DNA of 35,735 bases from Candidatus Gastranaerophilales bacterium. GTDB lineage: Bacteria; Cyanobacteriota; Vampirovibrionia; Gastranaerophilales; Gastranaerophilaceae. The notes beneath the pieces were generated by a model. That model saw nothing but the letters and a program-made list of their open reading frames with translations. It was not told the origin of the DNA and searched no databases. The position numbers and the translations under genes are program-made. Location of the stretch: NCBI GenBank assembly GCA_905235825.1, contig CAJONH010000006.1:1-35735 (forward strand), in the 5' to 3' direction. Positions 7,696 through 16,240 of the stretch are shown here, piece by piece; positions within the stretch are counted from its first letter, which is position 1, and each line of letters begins with the position of its first letter.

Positions 7696-7840
7696 AAAAG
7701 TCTGATTTTTGACAAATAAGAGATTCTTCACCCTAAAATGTTGCCGGTTCAGAATGACTGCCGCAATTGAATTTTAGACAACACGTCATCCTGAGGCTGT
7801 AAGCCGAAGGAGCTCAAAAATTAGACTTTTTAGACAGCCC
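7685..7840. mobile_element. MITE-like inverted-repeat element, about 156 bp
   Basis: Imperfect terminal inverted repeats of 27-28 bp lie at 7685-7712 and 7814-7840, beginning GGGCTGTCTAAAAA and ending TTTTTAGACAGCCC, with one indel and one mismatch. The interior holds further diverged inverted sequence (AGATTCTTCACC...GTTCAGAATGAC against GTCATCCTGAGG...GAAGGAGCTC). There is no coding sequence. GGGCTGTC-type ends are typical of some insertion-sequence families, so this may be a non-autonomous derivative moved by a transposase elsewhere. No target-site duplication is apparent. The left end overlaps the 3' end of the metalloprotease-like gene, and the fold could terminate serA transcription. 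Confidence 0.65.
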
Positions 7841-7859
7841 ATTATATTTTATATTCATT

Positions 7860-9452
7860 TTATGCATTCAATTTTATATATTGAGCATCCTGAATACCGT
7901 CTATTTTATTAATTGTTTGCATTGCTTCCTCATCAACATCACGGTCTATTGTTATAATCATTATGGATACGTTATCTTTTTTGTTTGATTTTTGAGCAAC
8001 CTGCATTCTGTTAATGTTTATATTATTTTCACCGATAACAGCCGCAACTTTTGCTATCATTAACGGTTTATTTTCATGCGGAATCATAAGCATGTGTTTT
8101 TCGGGTTGAATACTCATATTATAATCATTAATTCTTACAATTCTGGGCATGTTCTGAGCTATTAAAGCACCTGTTGCAATATTTTCACCTGAATCTGTTA
8201 TTAATTTGACTGAAATAGAACCAATGAAAGTACAATCTTTTTCATTTTTGGATGTAACGGTATTTATTCCTCTTTTCTTTGCTATTAAAGGAGCATTTAC
8301 AAAATTAACACCTTCAACGGTTGAAGAAAAAATACCTTTTTGAACGGCTACTTCTAAAGGTGCAACATTTAAATTTGCAAGATTTCCGTTCACGCTTATT
8401 TTTATTGTTTTTAAATTACCTTTTGAAAGCTGTTGAACAAGCTGTCCCAAATTCTCAGCCAATTGCATATAATCTTTAACCGGTTCCAATATATCTGATT
8501 TTAGTGCGGGAATATTTATTGCCGCTTTAGCACTTCCGCCTGATAAAACATCTCTGATTTGTTCTGCTACATCAATTGCAACATTAAATTGAGCTTCTGC
8601 CGTACTTGCACCTAAATGCGGAGTCATTGTAACATTTCCTTCACATTTATATAAAGGAGATGCTGTAATATCAGGTTCTGTTTCAAATACGTCTATAGCT
8701 GCAGCCTGCACCTGACCTGATTCAATTGCATCTTTCAATGCCGCTTCATCTATAATACCGCCTCTTGCACAGTTTATAATTCTCACTCCTTTTTTCATTC
8801 TGTTAAGAGTGTTTTTGTTTATTAATGCTGTTGTTTCTTTTGTTTTTGGTGTATGAATGGTTATATAATCACATAATCCCCAAAACTCATCGAGGCTCTT
8901 TATGTATTTTGCACCTATTTTTTCGACTGCTTCCTCTGTTGTATATGGATCTGAAACCACAACCTTCATTCCGAGAGCTATTGCAACATCTGCAACATGA
9001 TGTCCTATTTTCCCGAAACCTATAATACCCAATGTCTTTCCGAAAACTTCAACACCGGTAAATTTAGAACGTTCCCATTTACCTTCTTTTGTAGATTTAA
9101 CTGCAGCGGGAATATTTCTTGACATGGCAAGCATTAATGCAAGAGTATGTTCTGCAGCGGCATTTGTATTTCCGTCGGGAGAATTTACAACAATAATACC
9201 GTTTTGTGTTGCCGCTTCCACATCAATATTATCTACTCCGACACCTGCTCTGCCTACTATTTTTAATTTTTTTCCGGCTTCCAATATTTTTTTTGTAACT
9301 TTAGTCTGGCTTCTTACCATTAAAGCATCAAAGTCTTTTATTTTTTCGGCAAGTTCATCTTCCGATAATGTTGGTATAAATTCCACTTCCGCAACACCAT
9401 CTAAAACTTTTCCCGCCGCTTCATTTATTTTATCAGTTATTAATACTTTCAT
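7860..9452 (-). CDS. serA: D-3-phosphoglycerate dehydrogenase
   Basis: First step of serine synthesis: NAD-dependent oxidation of 3-phosphoglycerate to 3-phosphohydroxypyruvate; cytosolic. At 530 residues it is the long form: an N-terminal substrate domain, the Rossmann segment LGIIGFGKIG near 145, the D-2-hydroxyacid dehydrogenase signature with INCARGGIIDE near 230 and the catalytic His in TMTPHLGAST near 280, then an intervening allosteric-substrate-binding-type domain (about 310-450) and a C-terminal ACT domain (MIPHENKPLMIAKVAAVIGE onward) for serine feedback. It lies 14 bases after the class V aminotransferase, with AAAGGA upstream of the ATG, so the two form an operon supplying consecutive steps. 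Confidence 0.96.
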   Translation of the reverse strand: MKVLITDKINEAAGKVLDGVAEVEFIPTLSEDELAEKIKDFDALMVRSQTKVTKKILEAGKKLKIVGRAGVGVDNIDVEAATQNGIIVVNSPDGNTNAAAEHTLALMLAMSRNIPAAVKSTKEGKWERSKFTGVEVFGKTLGIIGFGKIGHHVADVAIALGMKVVVSDPYTTEEAVEKIGAKYIKSLDEFWGLCDYITIHTPKTKETTALINKNTLNRMKKGVRIINCARGGIIDEAALKDAIESGQVQAAAIDVFETEPDITASPLYKCEGNVTMTPHLGASTAEAQFNVAIDVAEQIRDVLSGGSAKAAINIPALKSDILEPVKDYMQLAENLGQLVQQLSKGNLKTIKISVNGNLANLNVAPLEVAVQKGIFSSTVEGVNFVNAPLIAKKRGINTVTSKNEKDCTFIGSISVKLITDSGENIATGALIAQNMPRIVRINDYNMSIQPEKHMLMIPHENKPLMIAKVAAVIGENNININRMQVAQKSNKKDNVSIMIITIDRDVDEEAMQTINKIDGIQDAQYIKLNA

Positions 9453-9466
9453 TTTTATTTATTCCT

Positions 9467-10618
9467 TTATTTGTTTAATTCTTTTATAAGAGCAGCTACA
9501 CCTGAACCAAGCTCAAATTTATAACCCAATTTATAAAGGGCTGCTTCAAGTGCTCCAACGGCAGTAATTACATCACGTTCAGATACATACCCCAGCGTAC
9601 CCATTCTGAAAATTTTATCTTTCAATGCATTTTGTCCGTTTGCAACTTCTATGTCGTAATCTTTTTTCAATATTTTTCTTATATCGGGAATGCTTATGCC
9701 GTCAGGAGGAAGAATTGCCGTAATTGAATTACTTGCATATTTTTCATCCGTGACAAACAGTTTTAAACCTAATGCTTTTATAGCCGTTCTAAGTGCATTG
9801 GCAATTTTTGTGTGGCGTGAAATTATATTTTCAATGCCTTCTTCTTTCATCATTTCAAGAGCTGTTTTTAATCCGCATATAAGGCTTACTGCAGGAGTAA
9901 ATGCCGTTGAATTTTCTCTTACCGATTTTCTGTTTGTTGTCCAATTGAAGTAAAAATCAGGATGTTTACATTGTTCATGTACTTTCCACGCTTTTTCGCT
10001 TGCTGCTAAGAATGATAAGCCCGGAGGTATCATCAAACCTTTTTGTGAACCCGTAATAAGAACATCTATTCCCCATTCATCCATTTTACATTCTATGGCA
10101 CCTACACTTGTAACACCGTCAACTACTGACAATGCTCCATGTTCTTTAATGATAGAAACAAGTGTTTTTACGTCATTTGTAACACCTGTCGATGTTTCGT
10201 TTTGAATTAAGGTAACTATTTTAATTTCTTTATTTACGTCTTTATCAAGTCTTTCTTTTAATACGGCAGGGGCAATCGCATTACCGGCTTCAACTTCTAT
10301 TGTTTCAACATCAGCCCCTAATCCTTTTGCTATTTTTGCAAGTCTTTGGCTGAAATTACCGATAACTAAAGATAAAACTTTATCTCCTTCATTTATAAGG
10401 TTTGATAATGCGGCATCCATAGCTCCCGTTCCGCTTGCTGTGTACATAATCACATCATTTTTTGTTTGAAAAACATATTTCAGGTCACTGTATACGGCTT
10501 CCAGAATTTTAGAAAATTCACTGCTTCTGTGACCTATCGGGTGTTTTGCTATTTCAAGCAGAACTCTTTCAGGAACGGGGGTTGGCCCCGGTATCATTAA
10601 AAATGTTTTATCTTTCAT
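9467..10618 (-). CDS. Class V aminotransferase (alanine/serine-glyoxylate type), probable serine-pathway transaminase
   Basis: A 383-residue PLP enzyme of the alanine-glyoxylate/serine-pyruvate aminotransferase family. It begins LMIPGPTPVPERVL, has the phosphate-binding YTASGTGAMDAA near 60-70, the cofactor Asp in VVDGVTSVGA near 167, and the Schiff-base lysine K193 in TGSQKGLMIPPG. Position directly upstream of serA suggests it aminates phosphohydroxypyruvate or hydroxypyruvate in place of SerC, which is not seen here; this is inference. Alternatively it could be a serine- or alanine-glyoxylate transaminase. GAGAGGAG precedes the ATG. First gene of the operon. Confidence 0.85.
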   Translation of the reverse strand: MKDKTFLMIPGPTPVPERVLLEIAKHPIGHRSSEFSKILEAVYSDLKYVFQTKNDVIMYTASGTGAMDAALSNLINEGDKVLSLVIGNFSQRLAKIAKGLGADVETIEVEAGNAIAPAVLKERLDKDVNKEIKIVTLIQNETSTGVTNDVKTLVSIIKEHGALSVVDGVTSVGAIECKMDEWGIDVLITGSQKGLMIPPGLSFLAASEKAWKVHEQCKHPDFYFNWTTNRKSVRENSTAFTPAVSLICGLKTALEMMKEEGIENIISRHTKIANALRTAIKALGLKLFVTDEKYASNSITAILPPDGISIPDIRKILKKDYDIEVANGQNALKDKIFRMGTLGYVSERDVITAVGALEAALYKLGYKFELGSGVAALIKELNK

Positions 10619-10745
10619 TAAAAAACTCCTCTCACGAATTTATATGCTATTCTATTCTGTCATAAAACAGCATGATTTTTAACTGTTTGTTAAATTTGTA
10701 AATATTCATTTTTAACCAAATTTAAATTAATTCTGTTTTTTTCAC

Positions 10746-10774
10746 AATTTTTTATAACAAAATGTTTTTATAAA
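10746..10774 (+). promoter_or_regulatory. Promoter-like element, AATTTT-N17-TATAAA
   Basis: CAATTTTTTA at 10745 and TGTTTTTATAAAA at 10763-10775, followed by a G-rich patch (GCGGGATAG), lie 40 bases before the calpain-like gene. It is the closest match to the 5643 element. Confidence 0.55.
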
Positions 10775-10813
10775 ATAGCGGGATAGTTTGATTAGAAAAA
10801 AGGATATATGTAA

Positions 10814-12610
10814 ATGATTAATTTTAATTCTGATGTGCAATCAGGCATACTTATTAATGCTGATAATTACGAAAAACAAGGAGATAAATCAATTAAACCT
10901 TCTGATAATTATTCAGGTTCAATTTTTGATACTGTAAAAACAAATCCAAATAAGGACAGATTAGAAGAAGATTTGATAAAAGATAAAAAAGATGTAAAAA
11001 ATTCACATTACGACGAGAACGGCAATTATTGCATCTCATACAAAGACGGCTCAAATGAAGTATATACAAAAAATTGTGAAGGTAATTTGGTACTTAGTGA
11101 AAAAACAACTAAGACAAAAAACGGACATAGAGTCGAATATTATACAGAAGATGGAAGTACACTTCAAGGTGAAAAAATATTTGATGAAAAAAATAAGTCA
11201 CTTGAAGTGATTAATTATTGGGGATACGGCAGTGCAGATGAGTCCTCTGTAAAATATAAGTATACCGGTTTAAAAGAAGATAATAAAAATTTGGTAAGTG
11301 TTGAAAGAAAAAGTCTATATAACGGAGAAACAAACTATAATATTAATCGTGATAAAAATCAAACAATTAAATCACTTGAATATACTAGAAAATATCCGGA
11401 TGGAAATTCTGAATATATGCGATTTGACGGTAAACGGGGCGAAGATAAATTTAATAAAATGATGGGACCTGAAGGTTTTATTAAAGGTACAAGAATACTG
11501 CCTGATTTGCACATAACATACGATGAAAAAGGAAATATAAAAGAAAAAATTGAAAGGAAAATAAGTCCTGCAGGAGAATTATTAGAAGCAAAAGAGTACG
11601 ATTCAAAAGGAAAATTGGTCACCCTGCAAAATGATTATAAAATGGATGATAAAATAGGAACCGCATATCAGGGAAGAACGGGCGACTGCTATCTTTTAGC
11701 TTCACTTAATGCCATGGCTCAGTGTGAAGCAGGTCAGAATATATTAAAAAATAATATTACCGAAACAACGGATGAAAACGGACAAAAAGTTTATAATGTG
11801 CAATTCCCCGGAGCTAAACAAGCTGCCGGAAGTTTAAAAACACATTTGGGGGAAGATAAAGTATTTGTAACCGGTTCTTATACTGTTACTCAAGCAGAAA
11901 TGGATAAAGCAAATTTAGATTTTGAGGCATTTTCTGACGGCGATCAAAATGTTCTTTTGTATGAACTTGCGTTCAATAAATATCGTGAAGAAGTTAAACA
12001 AACCGTAATGCAGAATAATATAAATCCGTTTGAAACATTTAATGTTGCAGGATTAGAAGGCTTTATAGACCCAAATAATCCTCTTGCAGGCGGATTTTCC
12101 TCCGAGGTTGATTTTCTTCTCACAGGGAAAAAACCTGAGATTTGGCAAAATCCTAAGACTTTGGAAAATCAATACGGATTAAAACTTGACCCTTCTACTC
12201 ATTCTGCTGTTATTGGAACAGACACATCAAAAGATTTAGGGGCATATAAAAGAGATGATGATTACGAAGAAAAGAAAAAAAATAATAACTATACACCGGT
12301 TGATAATTTTATGGAGTCAGGAAATTTAAGTGAAGAAAACAGTATGCTTGAAAAAATTATCAATAAAGCCATTGAAGATTCAAAAGACGGAAAAATTGAT
12401 AAAAATGCAGTAACGGCAGGCTTATTTGTTTCATACGGAGGTGATATGTATATGTCACATGCTGTTGCAGTTCAGAGTATTAAAGATAATATTGTTACTT
12501 TTGTTGACTCTACCGATTTGGCATTGGGAAATAAAAGAAAATACGAGGTATCACTTGAAGATTTTAAACGCTGCTTAATCGGCATGGATTTACTAAATTT
12601 AGAAAACTAA
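10814..12610 (+). CDS. Calpain-like (papain-fold) cysteine protease with N-terminal repeats
   Basis: A 598-residue protein without signal peptide. Residues 60-280 contain degenerate repeats of the kind DENGNYCISYKDGS and YTEDGSTLQGEKIFDEK, resembling beta-hairpin YD/MORN-like repeats. The C-terminal half starts with QGRTGDCYLLASL: Gln286 six residues before Cys292 matches the calpain oxyanion-Gln and catalytic-Cys pattern. His549 in SHAVAVQSI and Asp565 in TFVDSTD are suitable for the rest of the triad; calpains normally use Asn, so this site is tentative. No Ca-binding C2-like domain is visible. AAAGGA lies upstream of the ATG. It overlaps the malic enzyme gene tail-to-tail by three bases. 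It may act on host, prey or own-cell proteins; the target is unknown. Confidence 0.75.
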   Translation: MINFNSDVQSGILINADNYEKQGDKSIKPSDNYSGSIFDTVKTNPNKDRLEEDLIKDKKDVKNSHYDENGNYCISYKDGSNEVYTKNCEGNLVLSEKTTKTKNGHRVEYYTEDGSTLQGEKIFDEKNKSLEVINYWGYGSADESSVKYKYTGLKEDNKNLVSVERKSLYNGETNYNINRDKNQTIKSLEYTRKYPDGNSEYMRFDGKRGEDKFNKMMGPEGFIKGTRILPDLHITYDEKGNIKEKIERKISPAGELLEAKEYDSKGKLVTLQNDYKMDDKIGTAYQGRTGDCYLLASLNAMAQCEAGQNILKNNITETTDENGQKVYNVQFPGAKQAAGSLKTHLGEDKVFVTGSYTVTQAEMDKANLDFEAFSDGDQNVLLYELAFNKYREEVKQTVMQNNINPFETFNVAGLEGFIDPNNPLAGGFSSEVDFLLTGKKPEIWQNPKTLENQYGLKLDPSTHSAVIGTDTSKDLGAYKRDDDYEEKKKNNNYTPVDNFMESGNLSEENSMLEKIINKAIEDSKDGKIDKNAVTAGLFVSYGGDMYMSHAVAVQSIKDNIVTFVDSTDLALGNKRKYEVSLEDFKRCLIGMDLLNLEN

Positions 12611-14121
12611 AAACAGTTTATTATATTTAAACTGTCCGAAATTGTTACGGGAATTCTTCTATCTAATGCATCAGGTAAAATATAATTCGGAGAAAGTTCC
12701 GCATCTGTTACCGTTGAAGCAAGTGCAAATGCACAATTCAACTTCATTTCAGTTGTTATTTTCTTTATATTATATTTTATTACTCCGTTGAATAGTCCGG
12801 GGAAAACAAGTGAATTGTTAATTTGATTAGGAAAATCACTTCTTCCCGATGCTGATATAAATGCACCGTATTTTTTCGCAATATCAGGCATGATTTCAGG
12901 TACAGGATTTGCAAGTGCAAATACAATGGCATTTTTATTCATTGATTTAATCATTTCTTCATCAAGTAAATTTGGAGCACTTAAGCCGATAAATACATCG
13001 GCATTTTTTATGCCTTCACGTAAATCTCCTTTAAAAGAACTTAAATTGGTCTTTTGTGCAATTTCTTCGTGTGCAAAATTATTTTGTTTTCTGCCTTTGT
13101 ATATAGCACCATCTATATCAAACATAATAATATTTTTTGCACTTGCATTGAGAAGCAGTTTACAAACAGCTGTTGCAGCGGCACCTGCACCCGAAAAAAT
13201 AATTTTTACTTCATCAATTTTTTTGTTTACAAGATGAAGTGCATTTAAAAGTCCGGCAAGTACTACAACTGCAGTTCCGTGCTGGTCATCATGGAATATG
13301 GGAATATCGGCTTTTTCAATTAATTTATTTTCAACCTCAAAACATCTCGGTGCTTTTATGTCTTCAAGATTTATTCCCGAAAATGAATTTTGAAGCAGTA
13401 AAACTATTTCTATAATTTCATCCGTTTTTTGAGTTTTTAAACATAAAGGAATGGCACTTACATCACCCAGCTCTTGAAATAATACCGCTTTTCCTTCCAT
13501 GACAGGCAGTCCTGCATATCCTCCTATATCACCTAAGCCTAAAACCGCACTCCCGTCCGAAACTATTCCGACAGGCTTATTTTGTTTTTCTTCCGTCAAT
13601 TGAATTTCAATTACACCGCCTGCCATTTTTCTTAATTGAAGTGATTTTTCATCAGTTGTTCCATGTAAATCTTCAAATTTAAACATAAAAAGATTTTTTG
13701 AAACACATAAAAAAAACTCTTTTAAATTTTGTACGTTTCCTTTTAAAACGGGAATATTTGTTTCAAAATCAATGTTTTGAACATAATCTGAAATAAGACT
13801 TAAATCTGCGGCCCCGAAAGAAGGTTCTATATTATCGACAACCAGTTTTATTTTTTGAGGTTCTTTACTCGAAATTTCAAAAGGATAAGCATCAATTCCG
13901 AGAATACTTTTCAAAAAGATTGCACGTTCAAGTGATTGATTATAGTCAAAAGATATAACCGCAACGGAATTTTCTCTGTTTGTATAATCAAATGAAGCCT
14001 CGATATTTTCTTTTATTTTTAAGCAGGAAGCAGCAACCCCCGGAGTATATACGATTGCGAGAGCCTCTTTATTTTTTACTTCTGCTTTTGAAACTATTTT
14101 TATGCCGTTATATTTAGTCAT
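12607..14121 (-). CDS. Malic enzyme with an extra degenerate malic-domain segment
   Basis: Oxidative decarboxylation of malate to pyruvate with NAD(P)+. The N-terminus has the malic signature ALAIVYTPGVA with the Tyr at residue 25, then YTNRENSVAVIS. The true catalytic core appears later: VGIVSDGSAVLGLGDIGG (184-201), PVMEGKAVLF, metal-binding PIFHDDQHGTAVV near 285, a Rossmann loop IFSGAGAAATAV near 325 and FALANPVPE near 390. At 504 residues it is about 100 longer than ordinary short bacterial malic enzymes. The excess (about 53-180) looks like a diverged copy of the segment that follows 184. Last gene of the der-plsY-malic operon, sharing one base with plsY. The enzyme class is secure; cofactor choice and activity are not. 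Confidence 0.88.
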   Translation of the reverse strand: MTKYNGIKIVSKAEVKNKEALAIVYTPGVAASCLKIKENIEASFDYTNRENSVAVISFDYNQSLERAIFLKSILGIDAYPFEISSKEPQKIKLVVDNIEPSFGAADLSLISDYVQNIDFETNIPVLKGNVQNLKEFFLCVSKNLFMFKFEDLHGTTDEKSLQLRKMAGGVIEIQLTEEKQNKPVGIVSDGSAVLGLGDIGGYAGLPVMEGKAVLFQELGDVSAIPLCLKTQKTDEIIEIVLLLQNSFSGINLEDIKAPRCFEVENKLIEKADIPIFHDDQHGTAVVVLAGLLNALHLVNKKIDEVKIIFSGAGAAATAVCKLLLNASAKNIIMFDIDGAIYKGRKQNNFAHEEIAQKTNLSSFKGDLREGIKNADVFIGLSAPNLLDEEMIKSMNKNAIVFALANPVPEIMPDIAKKYGAFISASGRSDFPNQINNSLVFPGLFNGVIKYNIKKITTEMKLNCAFALASTVTDAELSPNYILPDALDRRIPVTISDSLNIINCF

Positions 14122-14765
14122 TATTTTCTTACTTTATTTTCTTTACCACTAATAAGCCGTTTTATATTATCTTTGTGTCTGATTATTACATAAGCGGCAC
14201 AAAGAGCAGTAAATATCACGTAATAATCATTGGGAGTAATTGCATTCATAAGTATAGGAGTTAAAGATATTGCTATAATGGAGCCGAGAGAAACATATTT
14301 CGTAAAAAATGTTATAATTCCCCAAATAACTGCTGTTATTATGCCAACAGGTAACGAAAGTGCCAAAATAGTACCAATTCCCGTTGCAACCGATTTACCT
14401 CCCGTAAATCCGAGAAACACCGATTTACTGTGACCGACAAGCAGAGCTAAAGCACAAATTACGGGGCTTAAACCTCTTAATTCAAACATATTTCCTGTTT
14501 CTGAATCGACATACAAAGGAAAATCGAAATTATTTATTATAAAACAAACAGGAATAAATCCTTTTAAAGCATCAAGAAACATAACTATGAAAAACCATTT
14601 TGTACCGAGAATTCTTTTTACGTTGGTTGCCCCCGTGGAACCTGAACCTACTGTTCTGATATCAATATTTTTTAACAGTTTTACGATTATATAACCTGTA
14701 GGAATTGAGCCTATTAAATAAGAAACTATTAAAATAATAATTAATTTAACAATAACAGTAATCAT
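14121..14765 (-). CDS. plsY: Acyl-phosphate:glycerol-3-phosphate acyltransferase
   Basis: Inner-membrane enzyme that starts phospholipid synthesis by transferring an acyl group from acyl-phosphate to glycerol-3-phosphate. Its 214 residues contain five or so membrane segments and the three family motifs: SYLIGSIPTGYIIVK (about 15-29), GSGSTGATNVKRILG with the glycerol-3-phosphate-binding residues (about 41-55), and the Gly-rich loop GFTGGKSVATGIGT near 120. Length is typical. The ATG overlaps the der stop by four bases and its own stop shares a base with the malic enzyme start, indicating translational coupling. Confidence 0.96.
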   Translation of the reverse strand: MITVIVKLIIILIVSYLIGSIPTGYIIVKLLKNIDIRTVGSGSTGATNVKRILGTKWFFIVMFLDALKGFIPVCFIINNFDFPLYVDSETGNMFELRGLSPVICALALLVGHSKSVFLGFTGGKSVATGIGTILALSLPVGIITAVIWGIITFFTKYVSLGSIIAISLTPILMNAITPNDYYVIFTALCAAYVIIRHKDNIKRLISGKENKVRK

Positions 14766-16090
14766 TTTTTTTCACTCTTTTCTTTTGCACTGATTTTAAT
14801 TGGAGTTCCTTTAAATCCAAAGGCTTCTCTCAATTTATTTTCAAGGTATTTTGTGTAATTATCCTTCAAAAAATCTTCGTTATTAATAAAGAGAACAAAA
14901 GTCGGAGGATTTGTTTTTACCTGAGTTGTATAAAAAAGTTTTAAACGTTTTCCTCTTATGCTGACGGGCGGATTAAGCGAAACAGCATCTAAAACAAATT
15001 TATTAAGAAGACTCGTTGCAATTCGTTTAGATGCTTGAGCATATACTTCTTTTGAAAGTTTATAAATATTTACAAGCCTTTGTTTTGTTTTTGCACTTAT
15101 AAATACTTTTGGAACATAGCTCAAAAACGGCATTGCTTTTTGAATTTCTTCTTCAAACTTATTAATGGTCGAGGATTGTTTATCTTCAATTAAATCCCAT
15201 TTATTTACGGCAAGAACCATTGCCTTGCCTGCATCAATAATTGTTCCTGCAATTTTTTTATCCTGCTCGGTTATTCCTTCAGTTGCATCTACTACCAAAA
15301 CCGCTACATCACAATTTCTGATTGCACGAATAGCTCTGTCTACGGCAAATTTTTCTATACCCCAATCAACTTTTGATTTTTTTCTTATACCTGCCGTATC
15401 AACCAGAATAAATTCTTCACCTTCGTATTTAACTTTTGAATCTATTGCATCACGTGTAGTTCCTGAAATGTCAGACACTATAACTCTTTCTTTATTTAAA
15501 AGAGCATTAACGATAGACGATTTACCCGCATTTGGTTTTCCTACTATTGCAATTCTTATGTTTTCCGATTTTTCTTCTTTTTGAAGAATTTGAAAATCTT
15601 TAGTAACAGCATCCAGTAAGTCCCCGACTCCGCCTGAACCGTGAAGTGCAGAAATTGCTATCGGTTCGCCTATTGCAAGAGAATAAAAATCGGTTATGTT
15701 GATAAATTTATCGGGAGAATCAAGTTTATTAACCGCAAGAAAAATTTCTTTACCGCTTTTTCTCAATACATTTGCAATATCATAATCTATAGGGTTAATA
15801 CCTTCACGTCCGTCAACAATAAATATTATTTTATCGGCTTCCTCACAAGCAACTTTTGCTTGTGTAAATATATTGACCATTATCTCGTCTTCATCACCGG
15901 GAATTATACCGCCTGTGTCTATAACAGTAAATTCTTTATTTTGCCACTCAACATCAAAATATATTCTGTCACGAGTAACACCGGCTTGATCATCCACAAT
16001 CGAGTGTCTTGCACCGAGAAGTCTGTTTACAAATGTTGATTTACCTGTATTTGGTCGTCCTACTATTGCTACTACGGGTTTGTTTACCAT
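14762..16090 (-). CDS. der: Ribosome-assembly GTPase Der (EngA)
   Basis: Tandem-G-domain GTPase needed for 50S subunit maturation. The first G domain has GRPNTGKST (about 10-18), DTGGI and NKLD; the second has GKPNAGKSS near 185, DTAGIRKKSKV near 235 and NKWD near 300; a KH-like C-terminal domain ends with GFKGTPIKISAKEKS. At 442 residues it is full length. It begins an operon with plsY and the malic enzyme. A TATAAT lies on the minus strand about 30 bases upstream of the ATG (about 16113-16118) and could be its -10, with a poor -35. Confidence 0.97.
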   Translation of the reverse strand: MVNKPVVAIVGRPNTGKSTFVNRLLGARHSIVDDQAGVTRDRIYFDVEWQNKEFTVIDTGGIIPGDEDEIMVNIFTQAKVACEEADKIIFIVDGREGINPIDYDIANVLRKSGKEIFLAVNKLDSPDKFINITDFYSLAIGEPIAISALHGSGGVGDLLDAVTKDFQILQKEEKSENIRIAIVGKPNAGKSSIVNALLNKERVIVSDISGTTRDAIDSKVKYEGEEFILVDTAGIRKKSKVDWGIEKFAVDRAIRAIRNCDVAVLVVDATEGITEQDKKIAGTIIDAGKAMVLAVNKWDLIEDKQSSTINKFEEEIQKAMPFLSYVPKVFISAKTKQRLVNIYKLSKEVYAQASKRIATSLLNKFVLDAVSLNPPVSIRGKRLKLFYTTQVKTNPPTFVLFINNEDFLKDNYTKYLENKLREAFGFKGTPIKISAKEKSEKK

Positions 16091-16166
16091 TTTTTTCTTC
16101 CAAATTTAACAAGTCCTATTATAATACAAAAATATTTTTATTTTTATGTTAAGATATATTAATATA

Positions 16167-16195
16167 ATGTTAATGTATGTTAAAGTATTTATAAA
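16167..16195 (+). promoter_or_regulatory. Promoter-like element, AATGTT-N17-TATAAA
   Basis: AATGTT (16167-16172), 17 bases, TATAAA (16190-16195), 45 bases before the ATG at 16241. It differs by one base in the -35-like box from the shared orphan-gene pattern; the surroundings are so AT-rich that this is the weakest member. Confidence 0.35.
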
Positions 16196-16240
16196 TAATG
16201 CCGATTGATATATTGTTATATTATAAAGAGGAGGTCAAAA

